From: an uncultured Gammaproteobacteria bacterium
GTDB taxonomy: Bacteria; Pseudomonadota; Gammaproteobacteria; Steroidobacterales; GCA-2729495
DNA length: 42,315 nt
Assembly: GCA_937958785.1 (NCBI GenBank)
Contig: CALGMY010000248.1
Coordinates: forward strand, 1-42,315
Reading direction: 5' to 3'
Shown: positions 8,901 to 14,899 of the stretch, one piece after another
Position numbering within the stretch: position 1 is the stretch's first letter
Layout of the letters: each line of letters begins with the position of its first letter
The notes under the pieces: model-generated
Database searches by the model: none
The model's input: only the letters and a program-made list of their open reading frames with translations
Told to the model about the DNA's origin: nothing
Made by a program: the position numbers and the translations under genes

Positions 8901-9481
8901 TCGACCCGCACGGGCAGGGATGCGCCCATGGGATAGAAATCCAGCAGTGCGCCGCGCACCGCGAAGTCGCCGTGCTCCATCACCTGGGCCACGCGCTGGT
9001 AGCCGGCGGTCTCCAGCTGCAGCCGCAGCTGTTCCGGCCGCAGCTTCTGGCCGGCCGCGAGGCTGACGCTGTAGGCGCCGATGTAGCGCACCGGGGCGAG
9101 CCGGGGCAGCAGGGACGACGCCGATACGAGCAGGGTGTCGATGTGACCCGCGGCCACGTCCCGGAGGACCGTCAGCCGGCGCGATACCAGGTCCTGGTGG
9201 GGGCTGAAGGTGTCGTAGGGCAACACCTCGGTGTCCGGGAAGAGCGCGATCCGCCGGCCCTCGCCCGAGAAGTAGCGCAGCTCCGCCTCCAGGTTCTCCG
9301 CCCGCGCGACCGACGGCACGATCACCAGCCAGAAGCCCGGCTGGGCCGCCCGCAGGGTCGCGAGCCCGAGCGCGTGCCCGCACGCCGGCAGCCCCGCCCA
9401 GTACCGCCGGCCGCCGGGTCCGGCGGGCAGGGGGAGGGGCAGGGGGAGCAGGGACTGTCCGGGTGGCGCGTTCGGGGTCAT
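5942..9481 (-). CDS. mfd: Transcription-repair coupling factor Mfd
   Basis: A 1179-residue ATP-dependent translocase that removes RNA polymerase stalled at DNA lesions and recruits UvrA. The order is a UvrB-like N-terminal module, the RNA polymerase interaction domain (HVDHGVGRYRGL), a RecG-like helicase pair with Walker A GDVGFGKTE (near 642) and the DEEHRFG box (near 741), and the C-terminal autoinhibitory domain. Length and order are normal. ATG 9481 is supported by a sigma-70-like promoter just upstream. The N-terminus has a Leu/Pro repeat (LLPLPLPLPAGPGG) that is probably unstructured. The 3' end overlaps the convergent GGDEF gene. Confidence 0.98.
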   Translation of the reverse strand: MTPNAPPGQSLLPLPLPLPAGPGGRRYWAGLPACGHALGLATLRAAQPGFWLVIVPSVARAENLEAELRYFSGEGRRIALFPDTEVLPYDTFSPHQDLVSRRLTVLRDVAAGHIDTLLVSASSLLPRLAPVRYIGAYSVSLAAGQKLRPEQLRLQLETAGYQRVAQVMEHGDFAVRGALLDFYPMGASLPVRVDFLDDEIDSLRQFDPDTQLSGAKLTGLETLPAREMPVDAEAIKQFRQAYRRRFEGNPARSIIYREVSEGRMPGGIENYLPLFFDGTALLWDYLPAGTLTIALGDPAALLEAAWTQVQERYADAREDSERPALEPHELHGPPAEHLKRLAEGPLLQLDAGSPDPVAGDERAATSGFAPLPLLTLDPRAEVPSARLRAFVQDFPGRLLFATESPGRRELVTDLLRQEGVTSAEAASWSAFLAAEHRAMVGIAPVGEGLLLPATGLAVITERELYGDRPRSRRRQRRVRDPEQILSDLTDLHPGAPIVHVDHGVGRYRGLTTLTIDELPTEFLTLEYAGGDLLHVPVASLHMVSRYTGTSAEEAPLHRLGSDQWDKARRKAAARVRDVAAELLELYARRAARQTTRAAATRHDYAAFAAGFPFEPTEDQGRAIEAVVDDLTSGKPMDRLVCGDVGFGKTEVALRAAFMAVSAGRQVVVLVPTTLLAQQHYQTFADRFADWPVTVEVLSRFRTAQEGRKVLERVEAGTVDIVIGTHRLLQGDIRFRNLGLIIVDEEHRFGVRHKERLKALRTEADVLTLTATPIPRTLNMALGGLRDLSLITTPPETRLSIKTFVTRFEDRIVREACLRELKRGGQVYFVHNHIEDIAKVAAALAELVPEARIEVAHGQMREKDLEQIMLDFHHRRFHILVCTAIIESGIDIPSANTIIINRADRFGLAQLHQLRGRVGRSHHQAFAYLLAPPKEALTPDAEKRLDAIAALEDLGSGFMLATHDMEIRGAGELLGEEQSGQIQEIGFELYNEMLGRTVKALQDGLEPDLDQTLPAVAEFNLHVPALLPDDYLPDVHLRLVHYKRIASARSEEALRELKVELVDRFGPLPEPTRNLFRMTALRLAAEPLAIRRLDAGPAGGFVEFGPRTTVSPAWIVTQLRTAPKTFRLDKSQRFRFSAPLESPETRFAFVEKLVAEMLASREGGRGPKVAGQAAPVPSAP

Positions 9482-9507
9482 GGGGAGCCGCCGGGGGCGG
9501 GGCGGGG

Positions 9508-9536
9508 ATTATCCCATGATGCCGGAGCGTTGCCAG
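9508..9536 (-). promoter_or_regulatory. Candidate sigma-70 promoter for mfd
   Basis: On the minus strand CTGGCA (9531–9536) lies 17 bases before GATAAT (9508–9513). The predicted start, near 9501, gives a leader of about 20 bases before mfd. Confidence 0.5.
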
Positions 9537-9552
9537 AACGACGGGAAGCCGG

Positions 9553-9833
9553 GCATCTGCCAGGGACCATCACTCGCCACGGATCACGCCGCAGGGCTTC
9601 GCCCCGACCACCCCGTTCTGCACCGGCGCCGAGGACAGCGACGGCGCTCCCTGCAACGGATCCGACAGCCTCAACTACGCCTTCGACGACCTCGGTACGG
9701 TCCTCGGCAATACGATGGACAAGATCGGCATTCCGACGGCAACTCGATCTTCACGACCCTGAACGTCGAGCCGGGGGAGTCGTTCGGCAGCATCGAGACG
9801 TCCATCGGCACGGGCACGGTCACGCTGACCTAA
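9553..9833 (+). pseudogene. Frameshifted remnant of an unrecognised, possibly surface protein gene
   Basis: Two adjacent frames carry protein-like sequence that joins if one base change is allowed near 9730. The upstream frame (atc at 9583) gives segments such as GFAPTTPFCTGAEDSDG and NYAFDDLGTVLGNTMDKIG. The downstream frame gives DGNSIFTTLNVEPGESF and ends GTGTVTLT before a stop at 9831–9833. The combined 80-odd residues are rich in Asp, Gly, Ser and Thr, like secreted or repeat-bearing surface proteins and unlike the Arg/Pro-rich shadow frames of this genome. No start codon or ribosome-binding site is evident, so the 5' part appears lost. The family is not recognised, and chance resemblance is possible. 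Confidence 0.4.
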
Positions 9834-9900
9834 GATGGCTCGGCCCGCACCCGTTGCCTGGGACGGATCAGTGACCGGATCGTCCGGTCGACAGGGGCAC

Positions 9901-9923
9901 CCTCGCGGCTGAAGCCGCTCCTG
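9901..9923 (-). repeat. REP-like palindromic element
   Basis: On the minus strand a CAGGAG head is followed by the stem GCGGCT–TC–AGCCGC (9905–9918) and GAGG. This matches the form of the GTAGGAGCGGCTTCAGCCGC-type REP sequences familiar from Pseudomonas and Xanthomonas-type genomes. Only one copy was noticed here, between genes, as REPs usually are. Confidence 0.55.
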
Positions 9924-9945
9924 CGTTCGCTGCGGCTGCCGGCAG

Positions 9946-10236
9946 CTACCGCCCGACCGCGTGGACCACGTGGTCGTACTCGAAGTACACGACGAAGTCC
10001 GCGTAGTCCCAGCGGGTGATGGGGGGCTGGCCGACCGGCCCCGTACGCGTGGCGGGAGCGCCGAAGCGGGACTCGACCTTGGCCATGCGGGTGCCCCGGG
10101 AGGGGCGCTCGCCAGCGGCGGCGCTGGCCGCGACATTCTCGATCACCAGCTTGTCCGCGGCCGCGTTGCCGGCCGGCAGGAGCAGCGGGGTGGCGAGCGC
10201 GAGCGTCAGGAGGAAGGCTCGGGGGATGGCGGCCAT
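9946..10236 (-). CDS. Small exported protein, BamE/SmpA-like
   Basis: A 96-residue protein with a signal peptide (positively charged start, hydrophobic LLTLALATPLLL, cleavage near GNAAA). The mature part has the pattern GTRMAKVESRFGAP followed by PPITRWDYADFVVYFEYDHVVHAV, which resembles the small BamE/SmpA fold in which a G-M-T-x-x-x-V motif precedes two strands. There is no lipobox cysteine, so it is probably a soluble periplasmic protein. ATG 10236 is chosen over an upstream in-frame start because GGAGAGG lies just before it and the signal peptide begins there. An extended -10 promoter lies about 30 bases upstream. Function is unknown. Confidence 0.75.
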   Translation of the reverse strand: MAAIPRAFLLTLALATPLLLPAGNAAADKLVIENVAASAAAGERPSRGTRMAKVESRFGAPATRTGPVGQPPITRWDYADFVVYFEYDHVVHAVGR

Positions 10237-10265
10237 GCTAACCTCTCCGTGGTCGTTCACCGGCG

Positions 10266-10274
10266 AATATAGCA
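10266..10274 (-). promoter_or_regulatory. Extended -10 promoter for the BamE-like gene
   Basis: The minus strand reads TGC-TATATT, an extended -10 element (-10 hexamer at 10266–10271). No good -35 is present, as expected for this class. The predicted leader is about 23 bases. Confidence 0.45.
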
Positions 10275-10374
10275 CTCGACCTGCCCTCAAAAAAACGACG
10301 TATCCCATGGACTCGACTAGACAAATGAGCTACCCCGTCAACTCTCCCGCCGGTTCCCCCGGAGCACCCGCCGG

Positions 10375-11118
10375 GTGACCGGTCCCGGGCCCGTACCGGT
10401 GGGCATCCGGTACCCGGTACCCCTCACCGAGGGGGTCCTGGTGCGCCGCTACCAGCGCTTCCTGGCCGATGTGCAGCTGCCGGACGGGGCGGTGGTGACC
10501 GCCCATTGCCCCAATACCGGGGCGATGCTCGGCTGCCAGGCCCCCGGTTCCCGGGTGTGGCTGAGTGCCGCCACCCGCCCGGGACGCCGCTGCGCCTTCA
10601 CCTGGGAACTGGTCGAGGTGGAAGGCGGCACCCTGGTCGGGGTCCACACCGGCCGCACCAACGGGCTCGCTGCCGCCGCGCTCGCGGCCCGCCTGCTGCC
10701 CGGCCTCCGGGAGTATGCCGAAGTCACGGCCGAGGTCCGGGTGCCGGAGGCGGGCGTGCGCTTCGATTTCCGGTTGCGTGGCGCCGGACTGCCGGACTAC
10801 TACCTCGAGGTGAAGAACGTGACCGCCGCGGTGACGAACCGCCGCGCACTCTTCCCGGACGCGGTCAGCGAGCGGGCCGCCCGGCACGCCCGGGAACTCG
10901 CCCGGCTGCGCCGGGGTGGCGCCCGGGCCGGTGTGCTCTTCTGCGCCCAGCGCGCCGACGTGGATGTGGTTCAACCCGCCGATGCCATCGATCCGGCCTA
11001 CGGCAGCGCGCTCCGGGCCGCGGCGGCCGACGGGGTCGACGTGATGGCCGTCGGGGCCCGGGCGACGCCCGCAGGCATCTTCGTCGACCGCCTGCTCCCG
11101 GTGGCCCTCGCCGCATGA
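10375..11118 (+). CDS. sfsA: SfsA, sugar fermentation stimulation protein family
   Basis: A 247-residue SfsA family protein. Known: E. coli SfsA was identified as a factor affecting maltose metabolism, and the family carries a PD-(D/E)XK nuclease-like core; its precise activity is unsettled. Visible features are RRYQRFLADV near the start, HCPNTGAM (Cys and Asn typical of the family), the nuclease-like pair RFDFRL and YYLEVKNVT with its E-x-K, and FPDAVSERAARH. The start is GTG 10375, or possibly GTG 10399, which loses eight poorly conserved residues; neither has a strong ribosome-binding site. Its stop overlaps the lolC start (ATGA). Confidence 0.93.
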   Translation: MTGPGPVPVGIRYPVPLTEGVLVRRYQRFLADVQLPDGAVVTAHCPNTGAMLGCQAPGSRVWLSAATRPGRRCAFTWELVEVEGGTLVGVHTGRTNGLAAAALAARLLPGLREYAEVTAEVRVPEAGVRFDFRLRGAGLPDYYLEVKNVTAAVTNRRALFPDAVSERAARHARELARLRRGGARAGVLFCAQRADVDVVQPADAIDPAYGSALRAAAADGVDVMAVGARATPAGIFVDRLLPVALAA

Positions 11119-12368
11119 TGCGGCCCGCCACGGTCTGGATCGCGCTGCGCTACCTCCGCGCCCAGCGGGCCAACCAGTTCGCGGGGCTGGTGGCGCTCGC
11201 CTCGGTGATCGGGGTGGCGCTCGGCGTGGCCGCCCTCATCGTGGTGCTCTCCGTCATGAACGGATTCGAGAACGAGCTCAGGTCCCGGCTGGTCGCGATC
11301 AGCGGGCACGGCGCCGTGCTCACGGGTCGTACCGAGGCGGACTGGCGCGGGATCCTCGCGGACATCGAGGCCTATCCCGGGGTCAGCTCCGCAGCGCCCT
11401 ACGTCGAGCTCGAGGCCATGGTCGCGGTCGGTGGCGAACTCGCCGGTGCCGTGATCGAGGGTGTCGATCCCGGCCGGCAGGTGCCCATCGCCGGGCTCGA
11501 GGGCGCATTGCCGCCCGGAGCGCTGGCCGGCCTCGAGGCGGGCAGCTGGCGCGCGCTGCTCGGCCGGGCCCTCGCCCTGCGCCTCGGCGTGGGCCCCGGC
11601 GACCGGATCCGGGTGCTCGTGCCCGTGCGTGACGAGGCCGGCAGTGTCACCTCACGCCTGCGCGAACTCACCGTCATGGGCGTCTTCGAGGTCGGTGTGA
11701 GGGACCACGACGCCGTCCGGATCCTCGTCAACCTCGCCGACGCCGCGGCGCTCGCCGGGCTCGGCGACCGCGTCACCGGCGTGCGCCTGCAGGCGGACGA
11801 TATCTTCGCGGCGCCGGCTGTCCTCGCCGGATGGTCGGCGCGCGCCACGGCAGAGGGCAGGGACCCCCCTGCCACCACCGACTGGACGAAGGACAACGCC
11901 ACCTACTTCCGGGCGGTGCGCATCGAGAAGGCCATGATGACCCTGCTGCTCTCGCTCATTGTCGCAGTGGCAGCCTTCAACATCGTGGCCACGCTGGTGA
12001 TGGTCGTCACCGACAAGCGGGGCGGCATCGCCATCCTGCGCACGCTCGGCTTCACCCGGCGCGCCATCGTCGGCATCTTCGCCCTGCAGGGCGTGCTCAT
12101 CGGGTGGGCCGGCGTCCTTGCCGGGGTAGCCGGCGGGGCGCTGCTCGCCACCAACATCGGGTCCGTGGCGCCCGCGCTCGAGCGGTTCTTCGGCTTCGAG
12201 TTCATGCCCGCCGACGTCTACTACCTCACGGCCCTGCCCGCCGACGTGGAGATTTCCGATCTGCTCTGGGTCAGCGTGATCGCGCTGGCGCTCACTGCCT
12301 GCGCCACGCTCTACCCGGCGCTGAAGGCCGCCGCCGTGGCGCCGGCCGAAGTCCTGCGCTACGAGTAG
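11115..12368 (+). CDS. lolC: Lipoprotein-releasing ABC transporter permease LolC
   Basis: An inner-membrane subunit of the LolCDE complex, which extracts outer-membrane lipoproteins and hands them to LolA. Of its 417 residues, the first membrane helix (about 22–45) leads into SVMNGFENELRSR, a large periplasmic domain follows, and three C-terminal helices end in the family motif YPALKAAAVAPAEVLRYE. The segment MMTLLLSLIVAVAAFNI matches the E. coli LolC version closely, which is why this copy is called LolC. ATG 11115 overlaps the sfsA stop. Permease, permease, ATPase is the order here, rather than the ATPase lying between the permeases. Confidence 0.88.
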   Translation: MMRPATVWIALRYLRAQRANQFAGLVALASVIGVALGVAALIVVLSVMNGFENELRSRLVAISGHGAVLTGRTEADWRGILADIEAYPGVSSAAPYVELEAMVAVGGELAGAVIEGVDPGRQVPIAGLEGALPPGALAGLEAGSWRALLGRALALRLGVGPGDRIRVLVPVRDEAGSVTSRLRELTVMGVFEVGVRDHDAVRILVNLADAAALAGLGDRVTGVRLQADDIFAAPAVLAGWSARATAEGRDPPATTDWTKDNATYFRAVRIEKAMMTLLLSLIVAVAAFNIVATLVMVVTDKRGGIAILRTLGFTRRAIVGIFALQGVLIGWAGVLAGVAGGALLATNIGSVAPALERFFGFEFMPADVYYLTALPADVEISDLLWVSVIALALTACATLYPALKAAAVAPAEVLRYE

Positions 12369-12379
12369 GGGAGAGCGCC

Positions 12380-13627
12380 GTGCTGCGACCCTACGAGCTT
12401 GCCATTGCCCTGCGGTACGTCCGGTCACGCAACAAGAACCGCTTCATCTCCTTCATCTCGGTCATTTCGATGGCGGGCATCGCGCTCGCCGTCGCGGTGC
12501 TCATCATTGTGCTATCGGTGATGAATGGCTTCGAGTCCGAGGTCCGCAGCCGGATCCTGAACGTGGTGGCCCATGCCTCGATCTCCGGGCTGGATGGCCG
12601 GATGGCCGACTGGGAGTCCCTGGCGGCGGCTGCGGAACGGGCCCCGGGCGTGCGCGCCGTCGCCCGTTTCGTGGACGGCCAGGCCATGCTGGTCGGCCCT
12701 GCGGAAATCCGCGGCGTGCAGCTGCGCGGCATCGACCCGGCCAGCGAGCTGAAGACTTCCGCCCTCGGCAGCCTCGTGGTCGCGGGCAGCGTGGAAGCAC
12801 TCGAACCCGGCGGGTTCGGCATCATCCTCGGGCGGACGCTCGCGGAGCAGCTGGGGGTGCAGGTCGGCGACACCGTGATCGCGCTGGTCTCCCAGGGGAT
12901 CACGACCCCGGCCGGCGTGGTGCCCCGCATGCGCCGTTTCCGCGTCACCGGCATCTTCTACGCGGGGATGTACGAGTTCGACCGCGCGCTTGCCTTCATC
13001 CACGTCAGTGACGCCCAGCGCCTGCTGCGCTTCGGGACCGACGTCAGCGGCGTGCGGCTGGCGGTGGAGGACCCCCTGCGGGCCCCGACCGTGGTCCGGG
13101 ACGTGGCGCTCGCCTGGGGTGGCGCCGGCTACTTCACCGACTGGACGAGGGAGCACGGCAACTTCTTCCGCTCGATCCAGCTCACGCGCTCGATCATCTT
13201 CGTGATCCTGCTGCTCGTGGTGGGCGTGGCGGCCTTCAACATCGTCTCCACCCTGGTCATGGTGGTGCGCGACAAGCGCGGCGAGATTGCGATCCTGCGC
13301 ACCCTGGGCTCGACCCCTGCCGCGATCCTCGCGGTCTTCGTGTTCCAGGGGGCGTTGGTCGGCGTCGTGGGCACGGTGGCCGGCGTGGTGGCCGGCGTGC
13401 TGGGTGCCTGGAACGTCAGCGCCATCGCCGGCCTCATCGAGCGGGTCACCGGCTTCCGCTTCATCGCCCCGGATGTCTACTTCATCAGTGAGCTGCCGAG
13501 CCGGCTACTGTGGTCGGATGTCTGGCAGGTGGCGGGCATCGCCCTCCTGCTCGGGCTCGTTTCCACGATCTATCCTGCCTGGCGCGGTGCCGTCACCGCC
13601 CCGGCCGAGGTATTGCGCCATGAATGA
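12380..13627 (+). CDS. lolE: Lipoprotein-releasing ABC transporter permease LolE
   Basis: The second membrane subunit of the Lol exporter, 415 residues, paralogous to the preceding gene. It has the same layout: an N-terminal helix followed by SVMNGFESEVRSR, a periplasmic domain, and three C-terminal helices. VYFISELPSRLLW near the C-terminus parallels the E. coli LolE segment rather than LolC. The start GTG 12380 is supported by GGGGAGA six bases upstream. It lies 11 bases after lolC, and its last eight bases overlap lolD, so the three subunits should be made together. Confidence 0.9.
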   Translation: MLRPYELAIALRYVRSRNKNRFISFISVISMAGIALAVAVLIIVLSVMNGFESEVRSRILNVVAHASISGLDGRMADWESLAAAAERAPGVRAVARFVDGQAMLVGPAEIRGVQLRGIDPASELKTSALGSLVVAGSVEALEPGGFGIILGRTLAEQLGVQVGDTVIALVSQGITTPAGVVPRMRRFRVTGIFYAGMYEFDRALAFIHVSDAQRLLRFGTDVSGVRLAVEDPLRAPTVVRDVALAWGGAGYFTDWTREHGNFFRSIQLTRSIIFVILLLVVGVAAFNIVSTLVMVVRDKRGEIAILRTLGSTPAAILAVFVFQGALVGVVGTVAGVVAGVLGAWNVSAIAGLIERVTGFRFIAPDVYFISELPSRLLWSDVWQVAGIALLLGLVSTIYPAWRGAVTAPAEVLRHE

Positions 13628-14357
13628 CGTGCCCGCCATCGAGTGCCGGCGCCTGTGCAAGCAGTTTGCCGAGGGGCCGGCCGTGCTCGATGTACTGAAG
13701 GACATCGACCTCACGGTCGGGGCCGGCGAGCGCATCGCCATCGTCGGGCCGTCCGGCGCGGGCAAGACGACCTTGCTGCAGCTCCTCGGCGGTCTCGATA
13801 CCCCCACCTCCGGCCAGGTGCTGGTCCGGGGCGAGGACCTGGCCCGCACGGACAATGCGGGGCGCGGACGGCTGCGCAACCGGCACCTCGGCTTCGTCTA
13901 CCAGTTTCATCACCTGCTGCCCGAGTTCACGGCCCTCGAGAACGTGGCGATGCCGCTGCTCGTCCGGCGCGAGCCGCTGGAGGCCGTGCAGGAGCGGGCC
14001 CGGCGGCTGCTCGGGCAGGTGGGCCTCGCCGACCGCCTTGCCCACAAGCCCGGCGAGCTGTCCGGTGGCGAGCGCCAGCGGGTCGCCGTCGCGCGGGCCC
14101 TGGTGACGGAGCCGGCGGTCGTGCTGGCCGACGAGCCCACCGGGAACCTGGACCGGAAGACCGGGGACACGGTGCTCGAGCTCATGCTGGAGCTGAACCG
14201 CGCGGCGGGCGCTAGCCTCGTGATCGTGACCCACGACCCGCGGATCGCGGTGCGCATGAACCGGGTGTTGCGCCTCGGCGAGGGGCGCCTCGAGGACGTT
14301 ACCGCGGACTATGCCGGCGACGCCCTGCGCGCTGCCGCAGCCGCCATCGCGTCGTAA
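13620..14357 (+). CDS. lolD: Lipoprotein-releasing ABC transporter ATPase LolD
   Basis: The cytoplasmic ATPase of LolCDE, 245 residues. Walker A is GPSGAGKTT (about 43–51), the Q-loop lies in FVYQFHHLLPEFTALEN, the signature is LSGGERQRVAVARAL, and Walker B is VVLADEPTGNLD with the switch histidine in VTHD. It is slightly longer than typical LolD because of an Ala-rich C-terminal tail (about 20 residues), which overlaps the 3' end of the convergent DUF2062 gene by 59 bases. The start codon overlaps the end of lolE. Confidence 0.96.
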   Translation: MNDVPAIECRRLCKQFAEGPAVLDVLKDIDLTVGAGERIAIVGPSGAGKTTLLQLLGGLDTPTSGQVLVRGEDLARTDNAGRGRLRNRHLGFVYQFHHLLPEFTALENVAMPLLVRREPLEAVQERARRLLGQVGLADRLAHKPGELSGGERQRVAVARALVTEPAVVLADEPTGNLDRKTGDTVLELMLELNRAAGASLVIVTHDPRIAVRMNRVLRLGEGRLEDVTADYAGDALRAAAAAIAS

Positions 14358-14832
14358 GCCGCCAGGCGGCGTTGCCCAGCAGCCAGGCGACCGCCGCCGC
14401 CACCGGCGCGACCGCCGCGGCGCCGGCCCAGAGTGGCCGGCCGGCCCCGAGCAGCGCGTCGAGCAGTTGCTCCCACGGCAGGTCCAGCCCGAAGTCCGGC
14501 CCCGGGTGGCCGAGCAGGTAACTGCCGAGCACGTACTCCCCGTAGAAGATCGGACCGTAGGTCAGTGGATTCGCGACCCAGGTGGCGAGTACCGCCGCGG
14601 GCAGGTTCACCCGGAGCAGCAGGGCGGCAACCACCACGACGGGCGTGTGCCCGATGAAGGGCAGCACGCCGACGAAGGCGCCGAGGGCGAGGCCGCCCGT
14701 GATGCTCCGCCGGTTGATGGCGAAGTAGACCGGGTGGGCCAGCAGGGCGGTGAAGGGCCGGAGGTACCAGGGCGAGGCCGCGCGATTCCCGCGATACGGG
14801 GCAGAAAGTCGCCTGAAGAACTTGCGGGGCAT
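14299..14832 (-). CDS. DUF2062 family inner-membrane protein
   Basis: A 177-residue protein with about three hydrophobic segments and basic ends. The DUF2062 core is visible: SPWYLRPFTALLAHPVYFAINRRS, then SITGGLALGAFVGVLPFIG and the ATWVANPLTYGPIFYGEYVLGS stretch with the family's conserved N-P-x-T. The role is unknown; family members sit beside lolCDE or comEC in pseudomonads too. The gene diverges from comEC (67-base gap) and converges with lolD, overlapping it by 59 bases. A minus-strand GATAAT at about 14873 is a possible -10 but has no clear -35. Confidence 0.9.
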   Translation of the reverse strand: MPRKFFRRLSAPYRGNRAASPWYLRPFTALLAHPVYFAINRRSITGGLALGAFVGVLPFIGHTPVVVVAALLLRVNLPAAVLATWVANPLTYGPIFYGEYVLGSYLLGHPGPDFGLDLPWEQLLDALLGAGRPLWAGAAAVAPVAAAVAWLLGNAAWRLTTRWRLRQRAGRRRHSPR

Positions 14833-14899
14833 CCGGTACCTTGGGTGGGCGCGGCGACTTGGGGCCGCGCATTATCCCCCGGCGAGGCCGGATATCGTC

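Larger units (their letters stand above)
9482..9945. other. Gene-free stretch between mfd and the BamE-like gene
   Basis: These 464 bases hold the mfd promoter, a decayed coding remnant (about 9553–9833), a dyad GACCGGA/TCCGGTC (9873–9889) and a REP-like palindrome (9901–9923). No intact gene is supported. Confidence 0.7.

Noticed and set aside
7307..9874. An 855-residue open frame opposite mfd
   Set aside because: It mirrors mfd codons, lacks domains, and runs on through the promoter region; no ribosome-binding site or family resemblance.
9873..9889. The dyad GACCGGA/TCCGGTC as a terminator
   Set aside because: No T-run on either strand and no gene ending close by; retained only as part of the gene-free stretch.
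14750..14899. A longer ComEC N-terminus
   Set aside because: It reads through the divergent DUF2062 gene start and has basic, non-membrane composition unlike the family.
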